Part shown: positions 27,460 to 36,393 of the stretch, in pieces | How positions within the stretch are numbered: the first letter of the stretch is position 1 | Layout: every line of letters starts with the position of its first letter | Source of the DNA: Vibrionaceae bacterium | Lineage (GTDB): Bacteria > Pseudomonadota > Gammaproteobacteria > Enterobacterales > Vibrionaceae | Length of the DNA: 53,549 bases | Assembly (NCBI GenBank): GCA_018222805.1 | Contig: JAAEZQ010000022.1 | Location: 1-53,549, forward strand | Reading direction: 5' to 3' | Translations under genes and position numbers: made by a program | The notes under the pieces: generated by a model | What the model saw: the letters and a program-made list of their open reading frames with translations, nothing else | Told to the model about the DNA's origin: nothing | The model's database searches: none

Positions 27460-29134
27460 GGTTAAGTAAACCTTTCATTGAAAGTCGGCGATATTTGCTG
27501 TTTAAACGACTAAGTAAAATGGCAAAAGAGAAAAACATGAGCGGTAACAATGCTTGGCAAATAGCATAAATTGCCGTAACCCGGCGGTCGAAGCCACTGG
27601 AAAGCGCAACGGCTTCCGTCGTGATTGTACTGATTCGACCTGCTCCAAGAACCAGTGTTGGCAGATATTGCGCTAAGCTGACGCTGATACCCACAGCCCA
27701 AGCGAAAGCGATGGCTGGCAGCAGGATTGGCAGTTTTACTTTAAACCAGGTTTGTAGCGGTGTTTTTCCCAAGCTAAGGGAAACACGAGTTAAGCCATTA
27801 TTGAAGCTGCGCCAGGGACCGTCCAGCGATAAGTATACAAACGGGAAAGCAAAGAAGACGTGTGCCCAGCAAACCCAGAAAAAGTAGGCATTGCTGTTAA
27901 AGTACAAGGTCGCGACCTGTATTCCAAAAAGTACCGACAATTGTGGAATTAGCATGGGAACGGCAATGACGTAGTCCGGAACCTGCCAGCGGTGACGAAG
28001 CTTATATTCATGGGCAATTAGCGCCAGAATTAAAGCGATGGAAGCGCTGATCACAGCGATGGTGATAGTTTGCTCTATCGTACCTAAAATACTATGCCAC
28101 TCATATTGCCAAAAGCGAAGGGTGTAACGACTGGGTAAGAGATCCGGAAACTGCCAACGTTGAGCAAAACTCCAAAGCACCATCAACGGTACGATGATGA
28201 AAGTAAGTAATGTGATTAGGGAGAACAGTGTTTTTCCGGGTAGATTGAGTCCAGAACGGCCAGAGTACTGCCAACGCTTAAAGCATTTAGTGGTTAACCA
28301 CTCGACGAGCCGAGTAAAGCCAATTAACCCAGTGGCAATAGCAAATAAAATCACCGCACCCGAAGCTGCTCTTGGTAAAAGCGTCAAATCAGGCTCATTA
28401 AACCACTGCCAAACCAACACAGCAAAAGTTGGCGGATTCGTCGGGCCGATGATGAGAGCAATATCGACAACCGATAAGCTATAAGCAATCACCGCCAGCA
28501 TGGGGAACCTCAGTTTTGCTAACCATTGTGGGAAAATACATTTCCACCAAGTTTGGGCTGTACTGTAACCCATTGAGTGGCTGACTTTTTCAATCTTACC
28601 GACATTAAGTTGCTGTAAAATAGGAATGCTCATCAGAAGCAGGAAAGGCGTTTCTTTTATCGCCAGCAGGATGATTAAACCAAGAGCATGCGGGTCTTTA
28701 ATCAACAAAGCTAAGTCATCAACGGTTTGTGCGTTTGGGTCGAAACCCAAGAATTGAGTCGCAACTCGAACCCCTAGGCCTGTCGGAGCAAACAAAAAAG
28801 CAAAACCGATAGCGAATGCGACATGCGGCATCGCAAGTAGTGGTGACAGGAAAACCTCTATTTTCCGCCAAAACCTGCTGTTCCATGCCGATTGCAAAAT
28901 AGCAAAGGTGAGTAAGCACGCTAAATAACTGCTGAAAATAGCAGAGTAGAGAGTGAGTCCGATAGAGGTCCATACCCCTTCCCATTTAAATACAGCAGCA
29001 AAGCCATTTAACGAGAACTGGGTCAGACCGATAGGTGGTACATAGCCAAGCGCAGAAACCACCACTCCTAGCAAGCCAGGGATGGTGGGCAAAATACAAA
29101 CTGCGATAATAACTAGATACAGCGCTCTTAACAT
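27425..29134 (-). CDS. ynjC: ABC transporter permease, duplicated-domain type (YnjC-like)
   Basis: Inner-membrane permease of 569 residues made of two fused binding-protein-dependent transport domains, about twelve helices in all, as in the FbpB/ThiP fold. Each half has an EAA-like loop: KIEKVSHSMGYSTAQTWWKC near residue 180 and LTRVSLSLGKTPLQTWFKVK near residue 450. Nine bases separate it from the upstream binding-protein gene. One polypeptide therefore forms the whole channel. Confidence 0.87.
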   Translation of the reverse strand: MLRALYLVIIAVCILPTIPGLLGVVVSALGYVPPIGLTQFSLNGFAAVFKWEGVWTSIGLTLYSAIFSSYLACLLTFAILQSAWNSRFWRKIEVFLSPLLAMPHVAFAIGFAFLFAPTGLGVRVATQFLGFDPNAQTVDDLALLIKDPHALGLIILLAIKETPFLLLMSIPILQQLNVGKIEKVSHSMGYSTAQTWWKCIFPQWLAKLRFPMLAVIAYSLSVVDIALIIGPTNPPTFAVLVWQWFNEPDLTLLPRAASGAVILFAIATGLIGFTRLVEWLTTKCFKRWQYSGRSGLNLPGKTLFSLITLLTFIIVPLMVLWSFAQRWQFPDLLPSRYTLRFWQYEWHSILGTIEQTITIAVISASIALILALIAHEYKLRHRWQVPDYVIAVPMLIPQLSVLFGIQVATLYFNSNAYFFWVCWAHVFFAFPFVYLSLDGPWRSFNNGLTRVSLSLGKTPLQTWFKVKLPILLPAIAFAWAVGISVSLAQYLPTLVLGAGRISTITTEAVALSSGFDRRVTAIYAICQALLPLMFFSFAILLSRLNSKYRRLSMKGLLNHESLSRKPRHP

Positions 29135-29143
29135 TTGTTTGTA

Positions 29144-30289
29144 CTAATTTCCGTAACGTTTTAACCACTCTTGCTCTAGCGCGTTTTGCCAGCTTGGATG
29201 TGGTTCACTGATAGATTTAAATTGTTGTGTGTTCTTGGCCGTACCCGTCAAATATGAACTACTTAGCACGGAAGGATCACCCCAAATATTAATATCGCCT
29301 TTACGAGACTGGGCCTCAGGGCTTAGTAAAAAGTTTATAGCAACTTGCGCACCAGCACTGGCGTTTGCGTTCCATGGGATGGCCAGAAAATGGATATTGG
29401 ATAGCGCGCCAGCGTCCATAGCATAAGCTTTAGTGGTCTCAGCAAGGGTACCGCTCGATTGTGCAGAAAAAACGGCATTCGGATTGAACGTAATAGCTAA
29501 ATCAATCTGACCATCGTCAAGTAATTGCAGTGTTTCTGCTGTGCCTGCTGGGAACTGTTTGCCACCTCTCCATGCCACTTTGTGAAATTTATCTAGGTAT
29601 TGCCATAGAGGCTGCGTGACTTGTTCAAATGTCTCCGTGTTTACTGGTTTCTGCAAGGCTGGTTCGTTATTGGTTAGCTCGATCAATAACGCTTTAATGA
29701 AACTGGTACCATGGAATTCCGGCGGTCGTGGGTACGTCAGACGATTGGGAAACGCATTTGCATAACTGAGCATTTCTGCAAAAGAGTGAGGGGGGTTGTT
29801 CAGGTTTTCCGTATCGTGGATGAAGACTAGCTGACCTACTCCCCACGGGGCTTCTAGTCCGTCGGTTGGTTCAGAGAAATCCACATCGACAGGTAGCGTT
29901 CTGTCTACGTATTGCCAGTTTGGTAAAGCATCAACAAACGGACCATATAGCAGCTGGTTGTCCTTCATCGATTTGAAGTTTTCACCGTTGAGCCAAACCA
30001 TATCGACACTGCCCCCAGAGTTTTTTCCAGCGGCTTTTTCTGCAATCAATCGAGTCGTAGTTTCGGAAATGTCGGTGACTTTGACATGGTTTAGAGTCAC
30101 ATTGTAGCGAGACTTGAGCTCCTTGCCTGCCCACTGGATATAGCGGTTGATTTCTTGGCTGCCGCCCCAAGCATGAAAGTAGACGGATTGACCGTCAGCT
30201 TGTTTCTCGATGGTTTGCCAGTCTTCAGCAAATGTGTTGGTAGTAAAAGCCGTGGCTAAAATGCCGATGGTGCTCAGTAGCTTATTCAT
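29144..30289 (-). CDS. ynjB: ABC transporter substrate-binding protein (YnjB-like)
   Basis: Periplasmic solute-binding protein of 381 residues, first gene of the ynjBCD-ynjF cluster. A cleavable signal peptide (cut predicted near TFA-EDW, residue 21) precedes a class-II extracellular solute-binding fold (SBP_bac_6/8 type), with HAWGGSQEINRYIQWAG near the N-terminus of the mature form. The ligand is not known. A Fur-like sequence lies about 90 bases upstream, which would favour a metal-related solute; this is inference only. Confidence 0.85.
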   Translation of the reverse strand: MNKLLSTIGILATAFTTNTFAEDWQTIEKQADGQSVYFHAWGGSQEINRYIQWAGKELKSRYNVTLNHVKVTDISETTTRLIAEKAAGKNSGGSVDMVWLNGENFKSMKDNQLLYGPFVDALPNWQYVDRTLPVDVDFSEPTDGLEAPWGVGQLVFIHDTENLNNPPHSFAEMLSYANAFPNRLTYPRPPEFHGTSFIKALLIELTNNEPALQKPVNTETFEQVTQPLWQYLDKFHKVAWRGGKQFPAGTAETLQLLDDGQIDLAITFNPNAVFSAQSSGTLAETTKAYAMDAGALSNIHFLAIPWNANASAGAQVAINFLLSPEAQSRKGDINIWGDPSVLSSSYLTGTAKNTQQFKSISEPHPSWQNALEQEWLKRYGN

Positions 30290-30375
30290 ACATTATCCGC
30301 TTTCGTTAATTTATTCTTACTTCGGTGAGTGCGATAAGGCTTATAAAATTCAATCCTTTACATGGATAGTAAGCT

Positions 30376-30394
30376 ATCTATGATTATTATCAAC
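30376..30394 (-). promoter_or_regulatory. Fur-like box upstream of ynjB
   Basis: On the minus strand GTTGATAATAATCATAGAT matches the 19-bp Fur consensus at 12 of 19 positions and the TGATAAT-N-ATTATCA core at 12 of 15. It lies 87-105 bases upstream of the ynjB start. No scoring matrix was run, and AT-rich DNA gives chance matches. Confidence 0.45.
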
Positions 30395-30600
30395 GTGAAT
30401 ACCCGTAGGGTTAACGCATTGACTAATCGAATTACCATCAATGACAGGCCAATTAGAGAAAGTATAACGTGAGCACTTAAGTGCTGTTTCAAGGTTTCAA
30501 GAATAAGAGTGACCGTGCAGAGCAATAAATTCTTTCAGATGAATATATTAATGTGGAACATCGATTGATATTAAAGATGGGGACAAGAGGCCTTTGAGCG
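30395..30600. other. Remainder of the ynjB upstream gap
   Basis: The 379-base gap between ynjB and the META gene holds the Fur-like box on the left and the terminator of the META gene on the right. Between them I see no ORF, strong hairpin or recognisable RNA. Confidence 0.5.
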
Positions 30601-30609
30601 GCGAAAAGC

Positions 30610-30639
30610 AAGAAAGCAGCCGTCGTAGGCTGCTTTCTT
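30610..30639 (-). terminator. Terminator after the META-domain gene
   Basis: AAGAAAGCAGCC and GGCTGCTTTCTT are a perfect 12-bp inverted repeat with a 6-base loop; the minus-strand continuation is GCTTTTCG. It lies 30 bases past the stop codon. Confidence 0.8.
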
Positions 30640-30668
30640 ATACCAGTCACTTTACTCGTTGTATTGGA

Positions 30669-31115
30669 TTAGTTCATCCAGTCACGCAGTGTAAATGTCA
30701 ATTCATGCTCTGAATTTTTAAGAACCAGACCATCTTTCGTTAGTGTGATGTCACTCCAATCGGATAGTGTTGCTGACATCACTTGTTCGACATTCATGAT
30801 ATTTCCAATACACATCTTCATGGTCATGCCCATCTTTTCGATGCGCAGTTGGTTGTTTTTTAGTTCAGCCTGGCCAAAGAAGTTGTTACAGCCAGCATTA
30901 CCGTTAGCTGTGAGGTTTTCACCAATTTCTAGGCGAGGTGCTTTTTGACGTTCAGTAAGTTCGATGTTTTTACCATCGATCTTAACCAGCTCCCAATTGT
31001 GGTGCTGTAAGTCTTGAGCCGTTATTTCTTTCACATTATCACCGTTGCTTGCACATGCTGTCATCAGGACAGGAAGGGAGATTGCAGCAACTAACGTTTT
31101 TAGACTAAGCTTCAT
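30669..31115 (-). CDS. META-domain lipoprotein (HslJ-like)
   Basis: Predicted outer-membrane lipoprotein of 148 residues. The signal peptide ends in lipobox VLMTAC (cysteine 21). The META domain covers about residues 35-145, with its GNAGCNNFFGQAELKNNQL and MGMTMKMC blocks, as in HslJ, which is linked to heat shock and novobiocin resistance in E. coli. No operon partner; its own terminator follows. Confidence 0.85.
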   Translation of the reverse strand: MKLSLKTLVAAISLPVLMTACASNGDNVKEITAQDLQHHNWELVKIDGKNIELTERQKAPRLEIGENLTANGNAGCNNFFGQAELKNNQLRIEKMGMTMKMCIGNIMNVEQVMSATLSDWSDITLTKDGLVLKNSEHELTFTLRDWMN

Positions 31116-31293
31116 TTAATAGACTCCGTTATAAAAAACGAGAAGAAGTGTAATTAATAAAACACTGTTTTTTGTCAGCATACGGTAATAGTTTCGTATG
31201 ACCCTGACATAACGCAGTTTACCTCTGGGTAACAGCAATGTATCGTTGTATTTGAGTCGTTTTTGACATTCACAATTAAAGAACGGTTTTAGC

Positions 31294-31542
31294 ATGGAGC
31301 AATTGGAGTTTTTTACCGTCCCTAGTCCTTGTGTCGGCATTTGTAGTGCTGATGAAAAGGGTTACTGTAAAGGGTGCATGCGTAACAGAGAAGAACGATT
31401 TAACTGGCAGAAGTACACACCTGCCCAGCAACTTCATGTGATTAAGCTATGTCGTCAGCGTTACAGAAGAAAACTGTTAGCAGGGAAGGGAAAGGCAGAG
31501 CAGCCTGCAGAAGATGTTTCACCGCAACAAGATTTGTTTTAA
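31294..31542 (+). CDS. DUF1289 family cysteine-rich protein
   Basis: Small cytoplasmic protein of 82 residues with the DUF1289 pattern: SPCVGICSADEKGYCKGCMR gives C-x3-C-x7-C-x2-C near residues 12-27, likely a metal or Fe-S site, followed by EERFNW. Function is unknown in the family. The C-terminal 25 residues are basic then acidic and look disordered. It is divergent from the META gene. Confidence 0.82.
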   Translation: MEQLEFFTVPSPCVGICSADEKGYCKGCMRNREERFNWQKYTPAQQLHVIKLCRQRYRRKLLAGKGKAEQPAEDVSPQQDLF

Positions 31543-31626
31543 AGCGTTTACTCCCGGCCCGCGTGAACGTCTTGTGAGCCGGGAAGCTTCTATCCATATT
31601 ATGCTCTGTAATACAGGCGTCTTGTG

Positions 31627-31917
31627 CTACTTCATTTTCATGGACCAAGTATCGCTAACCCAACCTCCTGCTTGTTCGTCGAAGTGATTGCCAGCAAATC
31701 GATGGTTAAGTTCAACATCTAATTTGCTCGTTGGATGTTCATCCATCAGTCTATGGATGTATTTCGCCATAGGATCCGTACAGGCTTCTCGTTCTCTACG
31801 GGTAACCACTTCCTTAATCATTTGAAGTCGGTAGCTATTGCTGGCTCGTTTCATTTTTGACCTCCAGAACTCGATGGCAGCATTTGACATATATTGACGT
31901 ATAGAATCGCTGCTCAT
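31627..31917 (-). CDS. Hypothetical protein, 96 residues
   Basis: I do not recognise this protein. It is a charged, soluble, mostly helical sequence (many Arg, Lys, Glu in residues 18-45) with two tryptophans near the C-terminus and no signal peptide or membrane segment. No clear ribosome binding site precedes the ATG at 31917 or the alternative at 31890. It lies in a 730-base interval between convergent-facing neighbours. It may be a real small gene or an accidental frame. Confidence 0.45.
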   Translation of the reverse strand: MSSDSIRQYMSNAAIEFWRSKMKRASNSYRLQMIKEVVTRREREACTDPMAKYIHRLMDEHPTSKLDVELNHRFAGNHFDEQAGGWVSDTWSMKMK

Positions 31918-32273
31918 TGGCGCACGCGTTGAGGCGAGTCACCGTAGTTTGGAGTCCAAAGACAAATTGTTTGAGAGCAGTGTTTGCAACGCCATTTCCA
32001 TCTTTCTTACACTCGCTCTCACTACCGTTCAAAATGTCCGGAAAAGTTAATTAACGAGCCTGTATTTTCGAAAGACCTTATCTAACATAGAAGCCCAATA
32101 CAGGGGCGTCAATAACACAAATGAACATTTTTTGAACAAATTGTTAAGGTGGAGAATTTTCAGCAATTTATGGAAATAAAAAACCGGAACAAAATCGTTC
32201 CGGCTTTTTTAAAAAGAAACTTCGGCTTGTAAGAGCGTTTAGCTTCTGTACATAAAATTATAAAATTCAGTGA
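31918..32273. other. Intergenic region before the 5'-nucleotidase gene
   Basis: 356 bases, AT-rich. It contains the 5'-nucleotidase terminator at 32184-32210. No further ORF with coding character or recognisable RNA was found. Confidence 0.5.
32184..32210. terminator. Terminator after the 5'-nucleotidase gene (bidirectional)
   Basis: CCGGAAC and GTTCCGG form a 7-bp stem with a 6-base loop, flanked by A residues on the left (TTTTTTATTT on the minus strand) and T6 on the right. It is about 70 bases past the minus-strand stop codon. Confidence 0.85.
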
Positions 32274-33977
32274 TCAGCTACTGGTTGCTGGACAACCTGT
32301 CACTGCCTGACTGTTGCTGAAGTACTGAATATTACCTAAATTCTTCTCGTAGTCTGTTGCTGAGATTTGAGGGTGATTAACGAAGAACTCTCTTAGCACA
32401 GAAGCATCGGTCATTTGAGTCGATTCAACGTCAATGACTGGGTAGTCATCACCACCAGCTGCACTGAAGCTGATTACTGAGAATGTATAAGTTGCATCCA
32501 AGTTGAAACCTTTGCCATTAATATCAGTTATTGATACAGAGCCAGCATCACAATCGACATCCAGAGTGATGTTATCCAGTTGAGCATAAGCACCAGAACC
32601 TGCAGATTTTGTTGCGACAACGTCTAGGTAATCTTTTACTTCCTGGCCTGTCATGGTTGCTTTAGTCACGAAGTTACCAAATGGCTGCACAGTAAGGACG
32701 TCACGATACGTAATATCACCCGCTTGAATGGAGTCGCGCACACCACCAGAGTTCATCACGCCAAAATCAGCATTAATCAGGTTGTATGTTCGGTATGCTT
32801 CGCCCAGAAGATGACCCAAGTTAGTTTGCTGTGAACGTACAACGCTACGATCACCTTCCAGTTTTCCGTCGGTGTTAGAGACAACAACATCAAGCAGCTC
32901 TTGTCCTTGTTCTTGGTAGGTACGAAGCGTATCTTGGACAGTTGCATCTGGCTGGATGTACTCACCAATCACTTGGTCGTTTTCATCGAGTAGATTTACT
33001 GGAATCAGGGCGTAGTTGGCTAGGTGTAGTTTACCGTCAAAGTATTCAAAATCAGCGCGACCTACGTACTTACCCCATTCATGGGCTTGCATGATGTAAG
33101 TACCATTCTGTTGGTCTGGTGTACATTCATCACCCGGATTGAAATCCGTATACTCGTTGGTGCCTGGCTCCATACAAATAGGATTTTGCGAGTGGCCACC
33201 GATGATGGCATCCAATTGGCCCTCTTCAAGAGAGCGAGCTAGCAGTACATCACCCGGCGCTTCACTGCCATGGTTGCCATCGTGATAGTGACCCATGTGG
33301 GTCGTTGCGAAAACAAGGTCGACATCTTCGTTGTCTTCTATTTCTTGAAGAACTTTCTTAATCTCGTCTTGAGGATCTGCGAAGTAGATGTCTGCTACGT
33401 TGTCTGGGTTAACCAGTTTTGCTGTATCTTTTGTGGTTAGACCAACAACTGCCACATTTAGACCGTTAATCGTGAACACTTTGTACGGAGCAAAGTAACG
33501 CTCATCGGTCACATTTCCGTCAGTACCTTTCTTATAGATGTTTGCTGCCAGCATAGGGAAGTCTGCCAGCTCAGCCTGCATGTCCAAGATATCTAGTGCG
33601 TTATCAAATTCGTGGTTACCGACCGCCATTGCGTCGTAGCCGATAAGGTTCATGCCGATAAAATCGGGCTTCGCATTTTGCATGTCTGACTCTGGTACAC
33701 CAGTGTTTATATCACCACCAGACAGTAGAATGGATTCACCACCGTTTGCTTCCACTTCTGCACGAATAGATTGGATTAAAGTGTGGCGTGCAGCCATGCC
33801 GTATTCGCCATCATTGTTGTGCCAAAAACGACCATGGTTATCGTTAGTATGAAGAACGGTGAATTTTGTACATGAATCAGCTGTTTCACAAGTAATTGAA
33901 ATGCTGTCACTGTCTGACCCACATCCTGCTAAAACCGCGCCGACCGAAAGTACCAAGAGAGATTTGGAGAATTGCAT
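32274..33977 (-). CDS. Lipoprotein bifunctional metallophosphatase/5'-nucleotidase
   Basis: Surface or periplasm-facing enzyme of the UshA/NutA family that dephosphorylates extracellular nucleotides. I choose the ATG at 33977, which gives a lipoprotein signal ending LAGC (cysteine 18); the frame runs 15 residues further. Metal-site motifs are TNDNHGRFW, LSGGDINTG, VGNHEFD, THMGHYHD and GGHSQ; the C-terminal nucleotide-binding domain shows GVMNSGGVRDSI and VQPFGN. 567 residues, normal for the family. Confidence 0.9.
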   Translation of the reverse strand: MQFSKSLLVLSVGAVLAGCGSDSDSISITCETADSCTKFTVLHTNDNHGRFWHNNDGEYGMAARHTLIQSIRAEVEANGGESILLSGGDINTGVPESDMQNAKPDFIGMNLIGYDAMAVGNHEFDNALDILDMQAELADFPMLAANIYKKGTDGNVTDERYFAPYKVFTINGLNVAVVGLTTKDTAKLVNPDNVADIYFADPQDEIKKVLQEIEDNEDVDLVFATTHMGHYHDGNHGSEAPGDVLLARSLEEGQLDAIIGGHSQNPICMEPGTNEYTDFNPGDECTPDQQNGTYIMQAHEWGKYVGRADFEYFDGKLHLANYALIPVNLLDENDQVIGEYIQPDATVQDTLRTYQEQGQELLDVVVSNTDGKLEGDRSVVRSQQTNLGHLLGEAYRTYNLINADFGVMNSGGVRDSIQAGDITYRDVLTVQPFGNFVTKATMTGQEVKDYLDVVATKSAGSGAYAQLDNITLDVDCDAGSVSITDINGKGFNLDATYTFSVISFSAAGGDDYPVIDVESTQMTDASVLREFFVNHPQISATDYEKNLGNIQYFSNSQAVTGCPATSS

Positions 33978-34022
33978 AAGGGGAACCTTTGTTTGTGATT
34001 TTGTTATTGTTACGGCGTGCAA

Positions 34023-34357
34023 TATACGGAATTAATGTGAAAGTTTAGTGATCAAGATCTTATTTATACTTGTGTCAAATCAGTGAGTTAATCAGCCTGC
34101 AAGCGTCGTCTACAAATAAACAGAAACGGTTTTTAGAGACTAGCTAGTGTTTTCTTTGGGTTATTTTTGTGAAGCAGTTAATGGAAGTGCATTATGTTTG
34201 TGTGGGTTAAGGTGCATATTTTGAGGCATCAAGCAGATAAATAGTGAAATTTTAGATTTCTCTATTGCTGTCTCAAATAAGAACCAGATAGTGCGTGACG
34301 TTTATACTTGTTAGGACTGTTTTTATGAGGCGGGCGGCCTAAAGGGCCTGAAATAGT
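34023..34357. other. AT-rich gap upstream of the 5'-nucleotidase gene
   Basis: About 335 bases between the nucleotidase gene and the rplY terminator. It must hold the nucleotidase promoter, but I could not identify one with confidence, and I see no ORF or repeat worth listing. Confidence 0.5.
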
Positions 34358-34390
34358 AAAACCCCGGAGGTGGTAAGTCTCCGGGGTTTT
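34358..34390. terminator. Terminator after rplY
   Basis: AAAACCCCGGAG and CTCCGGGGTTTT form a perfect 12-bp stem with a 9-base loop, able to work in both directions. It is about 90 bases beyond the rplY stop. Confidence 0.88.
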
Positions 34391-34480
34391 GAAATTTTTT
34401 AGATATCTCGGCTGGTAAGTCCGATTATCTTTTTATGCAAAAGGCTTGGATTTAATCCGAGTAATTCCTTGGTAGGGGAA

Positions 34481-34759
34481 TTAGATACGGATGAAGTCCA
34501 TGTGTTCAACTTTTGGCTTGAACGCGTGACGTTGAACGTCTTGTGGCTTAACGCTAACTTCTTTGCCATCGATAACTAGAACGATGCCTTCGTAGAATTC
34601 AGGCTTGTCCATTTGGTTTACGATGTCGTCGTGGTTAAGAACGATAGCTACAGCTGCTTCTTCACCGCCGTATACAACTGCAGGGAATTTGCCAGCGTGA
34701 CGTAGGCGGCGGCTCGCACCTTTACCTAGTTCAGTACGTACTACTGCTTCGAATTTCAT
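34481..34759 (-). CDS. rplY: 50S ribosomal protein L25
   Basis: Binds 5S rRNA in the large subunit. The ATG at 34759 gives the standard 92-residue short L25 ([20 protein letters not shown] at the start, ending FIRI) with GAGAG as ribosome binding site; the longer frame to 34891 is an artefact that reads through the structured leader. No CTC-type C-terminal domain. Monocistronic between leader hairpins and a strong terminator. Confidence 0.96.
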
Positions 34760-34794
34760 AGTATTTACTCTCAAATTAGTAAAAATAAAATTTT

Positions 34795-34854
34795 CACAAT
34801 CAACAATGCGACCTTGTTGTTTGTGGTAAGGCTTGAAACAGGAACTGTTCAAGC
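34795..34854 (-). promoter_or_regulatory. Structured 5' leader of rplY (two hairpins)
   Basis: On the minus strand two consecutive stems precede rplY. The distal one pairs GCTTGAACAG with CTGTTTCAAGC (34831-34854, one bulged A). The proximal one pairs CACAAACAACAA with TTGTTGATTGTG (34795-34825, one mismatch) and is followed by AAAATTTTATTTTT. This could be an autoregulatory ribosomal-protein leader or attenuator; L25 leaders have been proposed in gammaproteobacteria. Confidence 0.55.
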
Positions 34855-35043
34855 GAGCGCGGATACTATCATTCCACTCGAACTTCAGCAACCAAAATTG
34901 TATCTAAATCAACAAAAACAACCGAATAAAATGTGTTTAAGAGAGGCATTGGACATGTGTCGGACAAAAAACGTGCCACTTGCGTTTATTTTCACCGCTT
35001 TACAGAGTTTTCTCAGCACGAGAGTGGGATGTTTTTAACGCGA

Positions 35044-36393
35044 TTATGTGCGACTTCGCTGCAATATAAGAGTCGCTTTCAGGCCGCCCATTTTACTCTC
35101 TTCGAGCGCCAACTGTCCGCGATAACTATGTGCCATTTCACTAACAATATTTAACCCCAACCCAGAACCAGGTGTTTCTTTGTCTAACCTAAAGCCTCTT
35201 TGAATCACCCGTTCTATTTGTTCTTTAGGGATACCTGGGCCGTCGTCCTCAATGATCAGACGGATATTGTCTTTATCTTGAGTGGAATGGACGCGGATCA
35301 TGCGGTTTGCCCATTTGTAACCATTCTCTAGTAGGTTGCCTAGCATTTCGTCAAGATCACTCTTTTCCACAGCAACGTTTAATTCGGAGTCGAGTTCATT
35401 GACCAGCGTAATGTTACGTTGTGCGTACACTTTGTTAAACGCCATAGCAATGGCATCGACTCGCTCTGCTGGATTGGCTTTTACTGAGAGGATGTTCATC
35501 GACCCTGCCATCCGTGCTCGCCCTAAGTGGTAATCAATGTGCTCTTGAATCTGATTAAGCGGCGTATCTAATCGAGACTGGGTCGTTGGAGCCAGTGTAC
35601 GAACTTCGTTTTTCAGCACAGATAACGGTGTTTTTAGCGCATGGGATAAATTCCCGGCATGGTTTCGAGCTCGCTCTAAAAGCTCCTGATAATGAAACAG
35701 CAGCGCGTTAAGATCAGAGATTAAGGGAGAGATCTCTTTAGGGTAGGTTTCTTCCAGGCTAGTTTTGTTTCCTGATTTAAGTTCGGCAAGCTCTTTTTGT
35801 AATTTAGTCAGAGGACTTAAAGACCATGCAATTTGCACTAAGATAACGGTGAGCACGCCAGCAAACAACAAACCTAAAATTAACCACAATTGTCCGATTA
35901 ACGTCTGAAGTGTATTTTTGATTGGTGCTTCATCAATACCGACAACAACATGAATGGGGCCGCTGTAGTCGGGTAAATACAGTACCTTTTCTAATGTAAT
36001 CAGCTTCTCATCGCGCGCGCCGTATGCATCTTTGTCGAGCTCTTTATATTTGATTCTCTTGTCCCATAAAGAGCGTGAACGTTCGAGGTGACTTTTGGTT
36101 GAAGCGCTCCAGTACAAGCCGCTATAAGGTCTGCTAAATCGCGGATCAGAAAGCTGTGCGGCAAGAGACAGATACCCGGTGTTGTCGACTTCTAACTGCG
36201 CGGCGATTTCGTCCATGAAAACGTTCAGTTGAGAACGAGCATCATCCACCATGTAGTTATAAACCTGGGTTGGGATGGTGACGCCAGCTGCAAGAATCAT
36301 CGCGGTTAACCAAACAACAGCCGCTAATACTAGTCGGCTCTTGATACTGAGCCGTTTTAACGTATACAGCGGCAGTCGATATTTATTCGGCAT
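35044..36393 (-). CDS. Sensor histidine kinase (PhoQ/CarS-like)
   Basis: Inner-membrane sensor of a two-component system (449 residues). Two transmembrane segments (about 20-42 and 168-192) flank a periplasmic domain resembling PhoQ. HisKA follows with phospho-acceptor His in SHALKTPLSVL (about residue 249), then the ATPase domain with NLLENGYKWA, DDGPGIP and GSGLGL. It overlaps the regulator gene by 11 bases. V. cholerae CarS/VprB, which controls lipid A glycylation, is a plausible orthologue; this needs alignment. Confidence 0.85.
   Translation of the reverse strand: MPNKYRLPLYTLKRLSIKSRLVLAAVVWLTAMILAAGVTIPTQVYNYMVDDARSQLNVFMDEIAAQLEVDNTGYLSLAAQLSDPRFSRPYSGLYWSASTKSHLERSRSLWDKRIKYKELDKDAYGARDEKLITLEKVLYLPDYSGPIHVVVGIDEAPIKNTLQTLIGQLWLILGLLFAGVLTVILVQIAWSLSPLTKLQKELAELKSGNKTSLEETYPKEISPLISDLNALLFHYQELLERARNHAGNLSHALKTPLSVLKNEVRTLAPTTQSRLDTPLNQIQEHIDYHLGRARMAGSMNILSVKANPAERVDAIAMAFNKVYAQRNITLVNELDSELNVAVEKSDLDEMLGNLLENGYKWANRMIRVHSTQDKDNIRLIIEDDGPGIPKEQIERVIQRGFRLDKETPGSGLGLNIVSEMAHSYRGQLALEESKMGGLKATLILQRSRT

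Noticed and set aside
31835..32032. Minus-strand frame next to the 96-residue ORF, as a possible frameshifted gene
   Set aside because: The two frames do not share recognisable similarity to one protein family, and there is no evidence of a broken gene.
34760..34891. N-terminal extension of L25 by 44 residues
   Set aside because: It reads through the leader hairpins; L25 of this type is 92 residues and begins at 34759.
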